Positions 1 to 10,652 of a stretch of DNA of 64,000 bases are shown piece after piece. The first letter of the stretch is position 1; each line of letters starts with the position of its first letter. Origin of the DNA: Gambelia wislizenii (lineage: Eukaryota; Chordata; Lepidosauria; Squamata; Crotaphytidae); NCBI GenBank assembly GCA_030847615.1, contig JAUMIR010000015.1, positions 4,481,501-4,545,500 of the forward strand, in the 5' to 3' direction. The notes beneath the pieces were generated by a model. That model did not search any database, had not been told where the DNA came from, and saw only the letters and a program-made list of their open reading frames with translations. A program made the translations under genes and the position numbers.

Positions 1-115
1 TCTAGACACTATACTCCTATTGATGCAGCCTAGAATCACATTGGCTTTTTTAGCTGCTGCATCAAACTACTGATTCACCATCTCTGTGATCCTTGTAAAA
101 CAAGCTGCCTGTTTC
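1..115 (-). mobile_element. CR1 LINE fragment (ORF2 C-terminal region)
   Basis: The text around CTCCTATTGATGCAGCC and the leucine/alanine-rich context match, in reverse, the region between CR1 RT and 3' end. It is cut by the window edge. A short CR1-type tail (GAATCATA repeats) follows at 364-385. Assignment is from recalled CR1 sequence. Confidence 0.5.
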
Positions 116-835
116 TAGTTATGACAGCTAATCCCTCTTTGCTAGGTGGGTGAGGTGCTTCTATTTTAAATACCGTGTGCCTGCTCATCACAACATCCTG
201 TGATGACATAGTCCATTGATTAATTATGCACCCCAAATTCCTCCTGTTGCTGGCCCTGCACACAATTCGCCTCCTTGGATGACTTTTCAACCAAAAGGAC
301 AAAGGATTCTTAACCGCTGCTTTTCGTGTGCCTTGTAAATGGGATGAACCGCTATCATTCAGAATCATAGAATCATAGGGAGTTGGTTACACTGCCATTT
401 TTAATGCGGAAAGTGCCGGCTTATCACCCTTTCGCTCCAGTGCCGAGCTGTGTACACGATTTTGGTTCTTCTAAAAGCTTCTGATAAAGTTGCAATTTTG
501 CAGTTCACAAAGGGAGGGGTGGCCTCCATGACTAACAGTCCCGTAGGCCTGTCTCTCCACACGCGCAGCTGGCAATCAGGGAAAAGGGGCACAGGAGGGA
601 ACAGGCTGTGGCAGTGAAGAGATTGGCCTACGGGAATGACAGTCCCTTAGGACGATCTCTCCGCCCCCGCATCCGGCAATCAAGGAAGTGGGGGATGCAT
701 ACCTCTTATCCTTGTTGCTATCAAGAATTCCATCAGTGGTTGCACATACAATTGGATTTGCAGTATTGTTGCTATTTTTAATGTTTATGATTAGACACAG
801 ATCTTGAACACAAGCCCTCCCAGTGCCTTTTCTTT
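116..835. other. Unassigned intergenic sequence
   Basis: No coding pattern. At about 530-700 two similar short blocks repeat (ACAGTCCC followed by TAGG and TCTCTCC). Otherwise I see nothing recognisable apart from the CR1-type tail at 364-385. Confidence 0.4.
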
Positions 836-1112
836 ATTAATTTTTATTTATTTATTTATTTATAACCCGCTGTTCAGCTACAAGGCTATCAGAGCAGCTT
901 ACAAATTGTTTTAAGCAATAGCAATTGACACATTTACACTGCATTAAGCAGTTTCCAGTGTGTGTTAGCTAATTGCCCCCACAAGCTGGGTACTCATTTT
1001 ACCAACCTACGAAAGAATGGAAGGCTGAGTAAACCTTGGAGCCCTCTGGGATCGAACTTGCAATGTGGTGACTTGCAATACTAGCATTTAACCACTGCAC
1101 TAAAAATAAATA
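836..1112 (-). mobile_element. tRNA-derived SINE, minus orientation
   Basis: Read on the minus strand it starts near a box-A-like GTGCAGTGGTTAAATGC, has box B GTTCGATCCC, and ends in a body containing AGCTGCTCTGATAGCC and an AAAT-rich tail (TTTATTTATTTATT on plus). The same family recurs at 15.3-15.7 kb and, as a 3' fragment, at 26.9-27.0 kb. Confidence 0.75.
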
Positions 1113-1264
1113 AATAAAATTTCTTTATTGATCATGATTCTATGATTATGGGTTTTTTTGCTCTCCTCCTTCTGAATAGGGTGATTCTTTGACTCGACAA
1201 TCTTGTGAACCATTAAGAACCTGGGCAAATTCTTTGCACATTTTTTTTTTGCCATGTAAATGAG

Positions 1265-1455
1265 TTGGAAGGGGCCTCATGGTCCTTGAAGTCCAACCCT
1301 CTGCTCAATACAGGATCTCCAGCTAAAGCACTCCCTACAAGTAGCTGCACAGAATCATAGAATCATAGAGCTGGAAGAAACCACAAGGGCCATCCCGTCC
1401 AATCCCATTCTGCCATATAGGAAGACACTGTCAAATCACTCCTGATAGTGTTATA
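1265..1455 (-). mobile_element. CR1 3'-end fragments
   Basis: Two abutting pieces: one with GAGTTGGAAGGGGCC and AGTCCAACCC, the second starting at the diagnostic AGAATCATAGAATCATAGAG and running into CCATATAGGAAGACAC. Both are standard CR1 3' UTR sequence in reverse. Confidence 0.75.
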
Positions 1456-2110
1456 AAACTACTGTTTTTGTGACAAGGTTCTTTTTGATCTAGAGAGAGA
1501 GAATAAGGTTCAACCACTAGGACTATAGGAGAAGACCATTACTTGGACACCAGATCTGGTTTTAAACACTCCTTTCATGTAACATTTATTAGACATACAT
1601 TAAACATGGTATCAGACATTTATTAGACATGCATTAGATGTATACAATCACATGTAACATTTATTATGCAAACACACAATGACTTTTGGTACCAAGAGTT
1701 TCAGTCACTCACACACTATACTCACAAACAGGCACCTCGTGAAAATTAGATTTTCACAGGGCTACGGATGCAAGTTTAGCACTTATTGCTTGCATGACCA
1801 GTGGTGAAAAGTCTCTTGTTATTATAGTCCTTTTCATCTGAATCACCTCTGGGCTGTCATCCGGCCAAAAGCTGCCCACCACATTCCTTGCAGGCTGCAA
1901 TCAGGTGTTCCTTTGATGTTAATCAGATCTGCCTTTCCTGCAATTTCCACCAGAGACGGAATTGATTTTGACCCGTTCCATCATTTCATTTCCACTTTAG
2001 CAAAAAAAAGAGGTCAGGTTCTCACAGGCCTTGCTTCCTTGCCTCCTTGCTTCAAGTGTCACCTCTTCATTTTATGACGCATTGCGAGACTCTCCAGTTT
2101 AGGTAGCCTG
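1456..2110. other. Unassigned sequence with a short ATTTATTAGACAT repeat
   Basis: The motif CATTTATTAGACAT(G/A)CATTA occurs at about 1,585 and 1,617, with a related ACATTTATTA at 1,657. Nothing else is recognised. Confidence 0.4.
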
Positions 2111-2462
2111 TGTGATGTACCAAGCACACACGCTCACATTCAATCAATAAATTTCTTTATTGGCAAGGATTCGTGTGTCAGGAACATAGAACAAAGCCGA
2201 AACTGAACACAACTAGAGCAAACCCCCAGATAAACCCCACAGCGTGAGAAAGGCATTCAGGGAGGAAAGATGCCTCCCTCTCAGGGCAGCTTGCACCTGG
2301 GAGATCTGACCTTGAGCCGCTGTGGAGAGAAGCATTCCCAGGCCAACAAGGCGGGCTGGCCTCTCTCCAAAATGCCAGAGGCCCAGGCAAGGGAAGCAGC
2401 CTCATGTCAGGGTCCTCCATGAATTCCACTCCAAGTCCCAGAATTCAGGGATGAGCCTGACA
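2111..2462 (-). mobile_element. Solo LTR (Ty3/gypsy-like), 5-bp TSD
   Basis: On the minus strand the 352-bp unit begins TGTCAGG and ends TACATCACA, the TG...CA form of an LTR, with AATAAAG near its 3' side. It is flanked by GCCTG at 2,106-2,110 and again at 2,463-2,467, a perfect 5-bp TSD. The same beginning, the AATAAAG...TTTATTGA block and the same end recur in the LTR at 53,384. Loss of the internal region by LTR-LTR recombination is the usual origin of such copies. Confidence 0.88.
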
Positions 2463-2529
2463 GCCTGTTTCCTTCATGCATCCAGCCCATGCATCCACAT
2501 CCATAACATATTATAACATATTTATTGTA

Positions 2530-3000
2530 ACCTTGAGCAAGCAGGGATCACCAGCATTGAGGCCATGATATTGAGAACACAGCTGCGCTGGGCAGGGCAC
2601 GTTTCTAGGATGGAGGACCATCGCCTCCCAAAAATACTACTCTACGGTGAACTCACCACGGGTCAGCGTAAGAGGGGCGCTCCAAAAAAGCGATACAAAG
2701 ACTCCCTGAAACAACATCTCAGGCTTGGCCAAATTGATCACCAACAGTGGTCCGCCCTGGCCTCACATCGGGAGGCATGGAGACACACTATCCACAATGC
2801 TGCAGCCTTATTTGAGAACTCACGACGAACATGTCTTGAAGAGAAACGACAACGCAGAAAGAATCACAACCCAAAAACATCACCCAAGGAGACCTTCTGC
2901 TGTGCTTTTTGCAACCGGACTTGTTTATCTCGGATTGGCCTTTTAAGTCATCAGCGCGCTTGCAGAAAGCGCGGGATGAGTCCTTCCTGAATCTTCGTTT
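2530..3000 (+). mobile_element. LINE 'J' ORF2 C-terminal fragment
   Basis: Encodes the C-terminal end of an APE-type LINE polymerase: [40 protein letters not shown] and a Cys/His knuckle (CAFCNRTC ... HQRAC). One open frame runs 2,565-2,990. Four other fragments of the same family are in the window (5.4, 6.8, 41.3 and 60.7 kb). I could not settle the clade. Database entries for such proteins are often named jockey-like or craniofacial-development-protein-2-like. Confidence 0.8.
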
Positions 3001-3017
3001 GTGAAGAAAAGCCAGAG

Positions 3018-3073
3018 AGAGATGGCCATCCAGCCTCTGTTTAAAAACCTCCAAAGAAGGAGACTCCATCACA
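3018..3073 (-). mobile_element. CR1 3' fragment, left part, split by MITE A1
   Basis: CATCCAGCCTCTGTTTAAAA and CCAAAGAAGGAGACTCC are CR1 3' UTR. The sequence breaks at the MITE and resumes at 3,708 (GGCAGTGTATTCCAC, CAGCTCTTACTGTCA), ending near 3,755. Confidence 0.85.
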
Positions 3074-3078
3074 CTATG

Positions 3079-3702
3079 GAGATTTTCACACGGGTTATAT
3101 ATCCTGTGGCAGGAACAGAACAGGGTTGGAAAAGGTTTTCCCTTTCGGACAACGTTGACCCCATTCTGTCCTGCATCCATCCTGCTCCCGTGACTGTTCT
3201 GGAACAATGTAATCACGATTTTTCATTGTGAATATCCCTCCCGTTCTGTCGCTATCATGCAATAATGGGTGTGCAAACGGGAGTCCCATTCCTGTTCTGA
3301 AATGACAGCCACGGAGGGGAGGTCCGTTCGGAGCACTTCCTGGTACGATCTGGACATCCAGGTAAGTGGCACCCTTTATTTTACCTTCCCTGTTTTGATT
3401 GTGTGGTTTAAAGTGTGTTTTTGTGCTTGGTGAACTGATTTTATGTTTGGGGGAATTTTATTTTTTAAATTTACCTCCCAGCTGTTATCACGCGATAACG
3501 TGATAACATTTCAGATGGCCAATCGTAAAAGCAGCCTTACGACAGCTGCATTTACGGCCCGCCAGCAAGGGGAGGGGGAGCCTGTTCCTGCCACGGAATT
3601 AAGGTAAGTTTGTGAAAGATTTATGTTATTCCGTGGCAGGAACAGGAGAGGAGGTGGTGGGGCAGTAATGGGGCATTTATTTTGGCCCTGTGTGAAAATC
3701 TC
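3079..3702 (+). mobile_element. MITE family A, copy A1 (624 bp)
   Basis: Terminal inverted repeats GAGATTTTCACACGG and its complement bound a 624-bp non-coding unit. CTATG lies on both sides (3,074-3,078 and 3,703-3,707), and the interrupted CR1 reads through once the unit and one CTATG are removed. Inside are TTATCACG-type palindromes, GGCAGGAACAG motifs near both ends, and two GTAAGT motifs preceded by CAG and AAG. No ORF. The superfamily is not clear from a 5-bp TSD and these termini. Confidence 0.85.
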
Positions 3703-3755
3703 CTATGAGGCAGTGTATTCCACTCTCGGACAGCTCTTACTGTCAAAAAGCTTCC

Positions 3756-4855
3756 AGCTAGACAGAGGAGAAGAAAAGGGGAGGGGCTGGGTATGGCTCT
3801 CATAAAAAGACTTTGCATCACCATCTATCCACAACCTTTATTAGGCATAATACAAGGATCATTTTTAAGGAGGTTAAGCCATATGTTTGCTGCCTCAACC
3901 AAAAAGTTAGCCATTAGTCTGGTAATAAAGAAAGACTTTGTAAAAGGGGGCTTCTTTGTCAAAGGCTTTGTTAACTGATGTAGGTCTGTGTACTTGTAAC
4001 AAGAATTAAAAAACCCAAACCTGCACACCTGCCATCCATCTTCCTGCTAAATGGAATTGTCCAATTATTATCACCTACCAAAACATCAATTCTACTGCAC
4101 AATTTTGAAAAAGATGCTACTATCTGGTAACGACCAAACAGAAGTGTGGAAAAGAAGGTTTGTGTGGTGTGGTTCTGGGATACGCATTTAGACAATCTAT
4201 TCTCCCTGAATGAAGTGGAGAACAGTGTTCTGAAATGAAAAACACATACATGGTGTTTTCCACATGTATGTGTTTTCCACATTCCACATACACTGGAATG
4301 AAAACACATACATAACTGGCAATCCCACCTGTAGTAATCAAACACCAACTCCCAATTCCCACATTCAGGAATCATTTAAAAAGACCCTGTCATATCCATA
4401 AACATGTATTGAGACATTATCAGACGCAGCAAAAAACACAGGATTATGATGTCAAGGTAGCACAAATGGGCCCCTCTATCACACAACATCGTTGTCTTCA
4501 CATTCTTACTCCATGCTCCAGCCGCAAAAAAGGCATTGTTTTCAATTCACAGGACAAGCCATCAATAGATCGCCAATAGCGCTTTTTTCACACAATTGAT
4601 TGCATGCGAAACCATGTCCCATTGTAAACGCAAGATTACAGCATGAATGGGCTCAGTGAGAAAATGTCTGGGTGAGAACGTGAAAACGAATCACAGGATG
4701 CTCTTTTTATGAAATGTCCCCTTTAGTTTGCATGTTATAAGGTTTGTTTCAGTGCTTGTGTATTCATTTACTTTGTTAATTAAGGGTTTTTTTTTCGTTT
4801 TAAGTGCACTTCTTGCGAGAACCGTTGAAATCTTGCCCAAGACAAATCGTGGAAG
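3756..4855. other. Unassigned sequence with a local inverted repeat
   Basis: No gene. At 4,241-4,281 ACACATACATG faces CATGTATGTGT, and AAAACACATACAT recurs at 4,300. The 4,420-4,680 stretch resembles MITE family A-type termini in composition, but no clear ends were found. Confidence 0.35.
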
Positions 4856-4857
4856 TA

Positions 4858-5360
4858 CAGTCATCCCTTCACATTCGCGGGGGTTAGGTTCCCCAGACCC
4901 CCGCAAATGTGAAAAATCCACGAATAACAATTGCCCTCCCCCTCCCCCGCCAAAGCAACTACAGGGCCTCTGGAGGCCCTATAGTCGCTTTCCCCCGCCT
5001 CCCCCTCCCTCCCCAGGCCTTCATGAGGCCTCCGGAGTGTCTCCGGAGGCCCCATGATCGCCTCCCCAGCCCTCCCCACTCCATCCCCAGGCCTTCATGA
5101 GGCCTCCGGAGCGTCTCCGGAGGCCCCATGATCGCCTCCCCGGCCCTGCCCACTCCTTCCCAAGGCCTTCGCGGGGGCTCCAGAGGGTCTCTGAAGGCCC
5201 TGTGGAGGCCTCCCCGGGCCTCCCCGCTCCCTCCCAGGGCTTTCACGGGGCCCTCCGGAGGCCCCGTGTTGCGGTTTTGGGAGGGCCCGGGGGGGCCCTC
5301 CCAAAACCGCAAATAATCAAAACCACGAATGTCAAGTTCGTGAATGTGGAGGGGCAACTG
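4858..5360 (+). mobile_element. Tigger/pogo-like MITE T1 with GC-rich tandem interior
   Basis: Ends CAGTCATCCCTTCACATTCG and GGAGGGGCAACTG with TA on both sides (4,856-4,857 and 5,361-5,362), the layout of Tc1/mariner-Tigger non-autonomous elements. The interior (about 4,950-5,270) is a GC- and CpG-rich set of four to five degenerate repeats of roughly 76 bp. Each has GGAGGCCCCATGATCGCCTC-like and CTTCATGAGGCCTCCGGAG-like parts. Long open frames here on both strands are composition artefacts. Confidence 0.85.
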
Positions 5361-5369
5361 TAAACTCCT

Positions 5370-6225
5370 ATTCATAAAGCGCTAGCAGGACTAACACCAC
5401 CATCCCCACGTTGCTGTCGGCAAATCTGTGCTTAAGTCCGTTCAGCAGTTCACCTACCTGGGAAGCATCATCTCCTCAGATGCCAAGACTGACAAAGAGA
5501 TGGATCACAGATTAGCAAAGGCATATAGCGCATTTGAAAGACTTTACAAAAGAGTCTGGAGTAACAAACACCTGAGGTGAAGCACAAAAATCAATGTGTA
5601 TAGAGCCATTGTACTGTCTATCCTCCTTTATGGGTCTGAAACATGGGTCACCTATCGTTGCCACCTACGACTCTTCGAACGCTTTCATCAGCTCTGTATA
5701 CACACAATCCTAAATATACACTGGACTGACTATGTGACAAATGTTGCTGTCCTTGAGCAAGCAGGGATCACCAGCATGGAGGCCATGATATTGAGAATAC
5801 AGCTGCACTGGGCAGGGCACATTCCTAGGATGGAGGACCATTGCCTCCCAAAAATAGTACTCTACAGTGAACTCACTGAGGGTCAGCGTAAGAGGGGCGC
5901 TCCAAAAAAAGGACTCCCTGAAACAACATCTCAGGCTCGGCTAAATTGATCACCAACAATGGTCTGCCCTGGCCTCACATCGGGAGGCATGGAGACGCAC
6001 TATCCACAATGCTGCAGCCTTATTTTAGAACTCACGCCGAACAAGTCTTGAAGAGAAACGACAACGCAGAAAGAATCACAACCCGGAAACATCACCCAAG
6101 GAGACCTTCTGCTGTGCTTTCTGCAACCGCACTTGTCTATTTCAGATTGGCCGTTTTAGTCATCAGTGCGCTTGCAGAAAGCGTGGGATGAGTCCTTCCT
6201 GAATCTTTAATTTCGAAGAAAAGCC
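5370..6225 (+). mobile_element. LINE 'J' ORF2 3' portion, longer copy
   Basis: Encodes the segment after the RT domain: FTYLGSIISSDAKTDKEMDH, then [26 protein letters not shown], the RMEDH and GAPKK regions, and the terminal Cys/His knuckle. Interrupted by an in-frame TGA at about 5,578 and by frameshifts near 5,910-5,950. Followed by a G-run at 6,229-6,240. Confidence 0.82.
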
Positions 6226-6240
6226 AGAGAGGGGGGGGGG

Positions 6241-6820
6241 GTTTGTGCGATAATTCCGTGACATTTCTTTTGCATGATTACAGCTACACGCAATACTAAG
6301 TGTTATAATGCCACAATGTTTCTGCTATCTTCATTCGCAGAATTATAGCATTTCTAGACGCTACTCTAATAATGTCCTTGGTCAAGCGGGAAATCCATTA
6401 AACTTTTTCCCATCCCTAATTAAACGAAGCGTGAAAACAACAGCTAATCCAGTCCACTAATCTTGTGCCTAACCTGATTAGCCGGAAAAGGACATCACCA
6501 AGGTCTTGATTAACTCATAATTATCTCCTTTGTCAGTTGTTGACAACTGCCATGGGATGGGATGGTGCCGTGTGCATTCTGATGTGGCAGAGTCAAGTAA
6601 GAGAGAGAGAGACATACTAAATGCCCTTCCAGGATGTTTTTCTTTCTTTGGTTAACGTTTATCATGTTTCAGAGCTTGGAAATGTTACATTTCCAACCAC
6701 ATCTCCCAGAAAGCATGGCCAGTAATTTTTCAAAGCTCCATTGTTCCACAGTGATTTTGTAGACCCCTCCATCCACCCTTCTGTACAGTAATTTCTTTCT
6801 TGCTCAATTGTTAGGTTTCC
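6241..6820. other. Unassigned sequence, possible MITE A-like start
   Basis: Begins TTTGTGCGATAATTCC, similar to the end of the MITE at 62.2 kb (GTGCGATAATCTCC). I see no matching second end. A short GA run lies at 6,600-6,612. Confidence 0.3.
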
Positions 6821-6827
6821 ATTTAGA

Positions 6828-7008
6828 CTCACAAGAGGCGAAGCACAAAAATCAGTGTGTATAGAGCCATTGTACTGTCTATTCTCCTTTATGGGTCTGA
6901 AACATAGCTCACCTATCGCCAACACTTACAACTCCTCGAACATTTTCATCAGCGCTGTATACGCACAATCCTAAATATACACTGGACTATATGACGAACG
7001 TTGCTGTA
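6828..7008 (+). mobile_element. LINE 'J' small fragment
   Basis: AGGCGAAGCACAAAAATCAG through CATTTTCATCAGCGCTGTAT is colinear with 5,577-5,750. Truncated at both ends and abutting the inverted repeat that starts at 7,009. Confidence 0.75.
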
Positions 7009-7127
7009 TAATCAATACACAGGTGCAGCATAGGTAAAGATGCTTCTAAGTTCTGAACAACATGTAGACCTTCATATTTCTTCCTCCTACCTATCTGAAG
7101 ATGCTGAACCTGTGTATTGATTATGCA
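7009..7127. repeat. Short inverted-repeat element (about 119 bp)
   Basis: TAATCAATACACAGG at the left faces CCTGTGTATTGATTA at the right, and GCAGCAT faces ATGCTGA just inside. It looks like a very short MITE or fold-back. A single copy in the window. Confidence 0.6.
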
Positions 7128-7267
7128 CGTGCTATTTTCAGGTTCCTAAAGAACAAATAATGACAGTTGTTGAAAGGAGGTCAGAAGTCTGAAATGTGAG
7201 AAGCTGATCCAACTGGAGTGGATTAGTGAAATGTGTGGAGGTGGGGCAGTCAAAGGGTTTCTTCTTT

Positions 7268-7415
7268 CCTTTTGAAGTTGTCTCTGGAGATGCCAGCCAC
7301 AAATGCAGGCAAAACATCAGGAATAAACTCTTCCAGAACATGGCCTCACAGATGGGAAAAAACCCACAAAAAAACTATGGATGCCGGCCGTGAAAGCCTT
7401 TGTCTTCATATTGCA
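7268..7415 (+). mobile_element. Penelope terminal repeat (PLTR) fragment
   Basis: GAGATGCCAGCCACAAATGC, CCAGAACATGGCCTCACAG and ATGGATGCCGGCCGTGAAAG match the terminal repeat seen at 26.5, 11.2, 15.5 and 45.4 kb. Confidence 0.75.
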
Positions 7416-7464
7416 GTCCAGACTATCTGAAATACTGTATATCTTCACATACAAACCTGCAAAG

Positions 7465-8225
7465 GCTCAAAGATAATAATAATAATAATAATAATAATAA
7501 TTTATTTATATCCCGCCCCTCTGCGAGCAATCGGGGCGGCTTACAACAATAAAATAGTACACAGTATAAAACAACTCAAAATCCCTTCCCCCCTTAAAAC
7601 ATTATTAAATTAATACAAATTAAAATCAGTATATAATACAATTTATTAAAAACCCTTCCGAGCAAGCAGCATCAGTTTGGAGCTCCAGAAGCAACCTCCA
7701 GAGGGGGTTCCTGAGGCCGGGGTTAGCTATTCCGGAAAAGCCTGCCTGAAGAGAACCGTCTTGACAGCCTTTTTAAAGCTGTCTAATGATGTCAATAGGC
7801 AGATCTCATCCGGCAGGCCGTTCCACAATTTGGGGGCGACAGCCGAGAAAGCCCTCTGGGAGGTGGTCGCCAGCCTAGGTCTTTGTGGCTGCAACAAATT
7901 CCTCCCAGAGGACCGGAGAGCGCGGGGAGGATTATAAGGGAGAAGGCGGTCCCTGAGATAGCTTGGGCCCAAGCCATTTAGGGCTTTAAAGGTGATAACC
8001 AACACCTTGTACTGGGCCCGGAAGCTGATCGGCAGCCAGTGGAGGGACCTCAGAACCGGAGTAATGTGGTCCCTCCTAGATGTTCCAGAAACTAGCTTGG
8101 CTGCCATATTTTGTACCAGCTGTAATTTCCGAACTAAGCACAAGGGTAGCCCCATGTAGAGTGCATTACAGAAATCAAGACGTGAGGTTACCAGCGCGTG
8201 CACAATGGTCTCAAGATCCCTTACC
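7465..8225 (-). mobile_element. L2 LINE 3' end
   Basis: Minus strand encodes the L2 ORF2 C-terminus: [53 protein letters not shown] and [15 protein letters not shown]. The 3' end is a TAA-repeat tail (plus 7,473-7,505) next to the family tail motif TATCCCGCCCCTCTGC. One frame is open from 8,203 to 7,727. Confidence 0.92.
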
Positions 8226-8655
8226 TCCAGAAAAGATCTTCAGGCGAGGGCTTTCTCTTGGTTCCACCACCATCCCAGGCTCACTTGGTGAGGGCACGAG
8301 AAACAGGGCCTTCTCGGTGGCTTCTCCCAACCTCTGAAACTCCCTTCCACAAGGGACTTGGCTGGCACCCTCACTGCTTTCCTTTCACCAGCAGTTTTAG
8401 CAGGTTTTTAATGTGCAACTGTACCCACAGAGGCTTTTTTAAAAAATTGGGGTTGGTGTTTTATGTTTTATTTTGAATTTATTTTTAAAATTTTTAAACC
8501 TTTGTATATTTTGACTAATTTAAATTCTTTTCATTGTGATGATTTTAATTGTTTTAAAAAATGTATTATATTTTAATTGATGTTCTGTTGTGAGCCGCCT
8601 CTCTGGGAGAAAGGCAGCATATAAATTAAACTAAACTAAATAAATAAATAAATAA
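8226..8655 (+). mobile_element. L2-like LINE/SINE 3' end, opposite orientation
   Basis: Reading on plus, RAFSVAS with PNL and NSLPQG resembles an L2-type C-terminus, followed by a T-rich 3' region, TGTGAGCCGCCTCTCTGGGA and an AAATAAATAAA tail. Head-to-head with the L2 at 7.5-8.2 kb. Confidence 0.7.
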
Positions 8656-8924
8656 AATGCCCCCAGTCAAGACATCACCACAGTGATTACCTAAGTGAGG
8701 GACTTTACACCTGCTTTAACTGGAATCTCCCAGGATTTTCCTGGCCTGAGTTCAAAAAGTCACAGCTAGGCCCAGGAATTTTCTCCCTATGGACTGGAAA
8801 GATGTTGTTTGGACTTTAAAAACAAATAAAATGCTGATCAGTAAAGCAAAAACTCCCGCCAGACCCCAGGGCTTTTGGCCAGTTTGGTTTAGTACAATCC
8901 CAATTTCTGCCATGCAACTACTTA

Positions 8925-9172
8925 CAGTGGGGCCCTTATATCTGCTGGGGATTGGTTCGGGGTGTGTGTGTGGATACCGAAAACCATGGATAATAGCAAA
9001 CACCGTTAAAAATAATGGGACTTGGGTTTAAAATACCACAAATTTGCCTTGGAGGACCTAGAAAATGGCTAGAGAGGACATGTTTTCTAGGAAAACTCTA
9101 TAGTAGGTGTGTGGTTTTGTATTCTGTGGATAATTGAATCAGTGGATAATAAATCAGTGGATATGGGGGTCC
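8925..9172 (+). mobile_element. Tigger-like MITE T2
   Basis: CAGTGGGGCCCTTATATCTG start and GGATATGGGGGTC end, TA at each side. The interior segment 9,051-9,078 (GGAGGACCTAGAAAATGGCT...) matches the reverse complement of the 54.8-58.3 kb minisatellite unit. Confidence 0.75.
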
Positions 9173-9815
9173 TAATCAACTAGTTGCAATGATTGAGTAA
9201 CATTGTTTGTAGCTTGTCACTTCAAAGTTCTGCTACACACTTGCTACTTACTTGGGTGAGGATTGACAAGGAAGAACTTGGCACAAACAAGCAAGCAAAC
9301 TCGTACAACTGACAGCAAAGATTACCTTTTTATTATTATTATCATTGTTCAGGTGACTTTTTTGAATCAAGTGGAAGCAACAGTAGTGGAACAAAAGCAT
9401 GCTAGATCCCAAGAACAGTTATTGATTTTCAGATCATGATAAAACCCATGTTCAATTATGCTGAGCTTCTAAGAGGATTCCATAGGACGTTGCCATGGCA
9501 GTTAAAGTGGAGCCATAGTGCTGTAATTCTGTAGCATGACAGGGACCGTAATTAAACTTGTGTCCAAATGGTTTGAAAGTCCTGGTAATGGCAATGTAAC
9601 CTGAGTTACAGGTTAGATTTATGCAGCCACAGGTTGACTTTTTGTTCCATTGCTTGTGCAAAATCTGAATGTGACCTCTTGTGGCACAGTGCTGTCATTG
9701 CTGCATAAAGAACAAACATTCATTTTTCCAGGGGCCGTGGATTTGCATGGAATATTGTCAGTGGATGATAATAATTAGGTGGTGGGGAAAAGTCAGGTCC
9801 AAAGCTTATATACTA
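9173..9815. other. Unassigned sequence
   Basis: No gene, and no repeat I can name. Ordinary AT-rich sequence. Confidence 0.4.
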
Positions 9816-9900
9816 ATAAGGCTTTAGCAGTGGATTGCTGCACTGGCAGAAGGTTAGACTAGATGGCATTTGGGTGCCTTCCAATTCTACAGGTCTGTGA
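9816..9900 (+). repeat. Dispersed repeat fragment, inverted partner at 11.4 kb
   Basis: TTTAGCAGTGGATTGCTGCA, AGACTAGATGGCATTTGGGT and TTCCAATTCTACAGG recur in reverse complement at 11,366-11,456. The GGATGGCC/AGATGGC...CCAATTCTA pattern is typical of LINE/SINE 3' tails in this window. Confidence 0.6.
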
Positions 9901-10007
9901 TTTTTTGCTTTTCTACAGAGGCATTCTTCATGGCCTTTTTAAGGTCTTCTGAGAAGCATCTGGGAGGAAGGATGTTGTACTAGATGGACCTTGTTGTGAG
10001 GTTCAGA

Positions 10008-10385
10008 GATTGTTGTTATGTGCCTTCAACTTGATTCCAACTTATGGCAACCTTCTCCTAGGGTTTTCTGGCCCAGATTTATTCAGAGGAGGTTTGCCAT
10101 TGCCTTCCTCTCAAGCTGAGAGAGTGTGACTTACCCAAGCAAGGATTCAAACCTTGGTCATCCAGAGTCCTGGTCCTACACTGGAACTACTAAATCACAC
10201 TGTCTCCTAAAGAGCAACCCTAGGCTTGTGTTTTCTTGGCAAGATTTATTCAGAGGGGATTTGCCACCATTGCCTTCCTCTGAGGCTGAGAGAGTGTGAC
10301 TTGCCCAAAGTTCCATGGCTGAGCAGAGATTTGAATCCTGGTCTCCCAGAATCCTAGTCCAAGACCTAAACTTCTACCCTATGAG
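10008..10385 (-). mobile_element. Two MIR-like SINE copies in tandem
   Basis: Each copy has TTTGCCATTGCCTTCCTCT or close, then GAGGCTGAGAGAGTGTGACT, TTGCCCAA and a reverse box B (GATTTGAATCCTGGTCTCC). The first spans about 10,008-10,195 and the second 10,196-10,385. A third copy is at 28.27-28.49 kb. Confidence 0.75.
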
Positions 10386-10428
10386 TGTTGCTTGTATATT
10401 CTTACAAAAAAGTGCAACTTTACTTCTT

Positions 10429-10652
10429 AGGCTGCATCTGCACTGCAGAAATAATCCAGTTTGACACCACTTTAACTGCCATGGTTCAGTGCTATGGAAT
10501 TCTAGAATGTATAGTTTGTTGTGGCACCAGAGCTCTCTGACAGAGAAAGCTAAATGTCTCACAAAACTACAGATCCCAGAATTCCATAGCATGGAGCCGT
10601 GGCAGGTAATCCAGTGTCAAATTGGGTTATTTTTGCAGTGCAGATGCAGCCT
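10429..10652. mobile_element. Palindromic MITE family P, copy P1
   Basis: A 224-bp near-palindrome. Ends AGGCTGCATCTGCACTGCAG and its complement, arms ATAATCCAGTTTGACACC / TGTCAAATTGGGTTAT, and a central ACTACAGATCCCAGAATTCC. Such fold-back units are non-autonomous DNA transposons. Six more copies occur in the window. Confidence 0.85.

Noticed and set aside
836..1112. tRNA gene suggested by box A and box B on minus
   Set aside because: The box spacing belongs to a SINE head with a repetitive body and tail, repeated at 15.3 kb. No cloverleaf was evident.
4858..5375. Several Pro/Gly-rich open frames on both strands
   Set aside because: They come from the GC-rich tandem interior of MITE T1. 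No start context or homology, and they mirror each other on both strands.
7268..7415. Fifth Penelope unit with a 12-bp TSD
   Set aside because: CTTCATATT occurs on both sides but is too short and misplaced relative to the element end.
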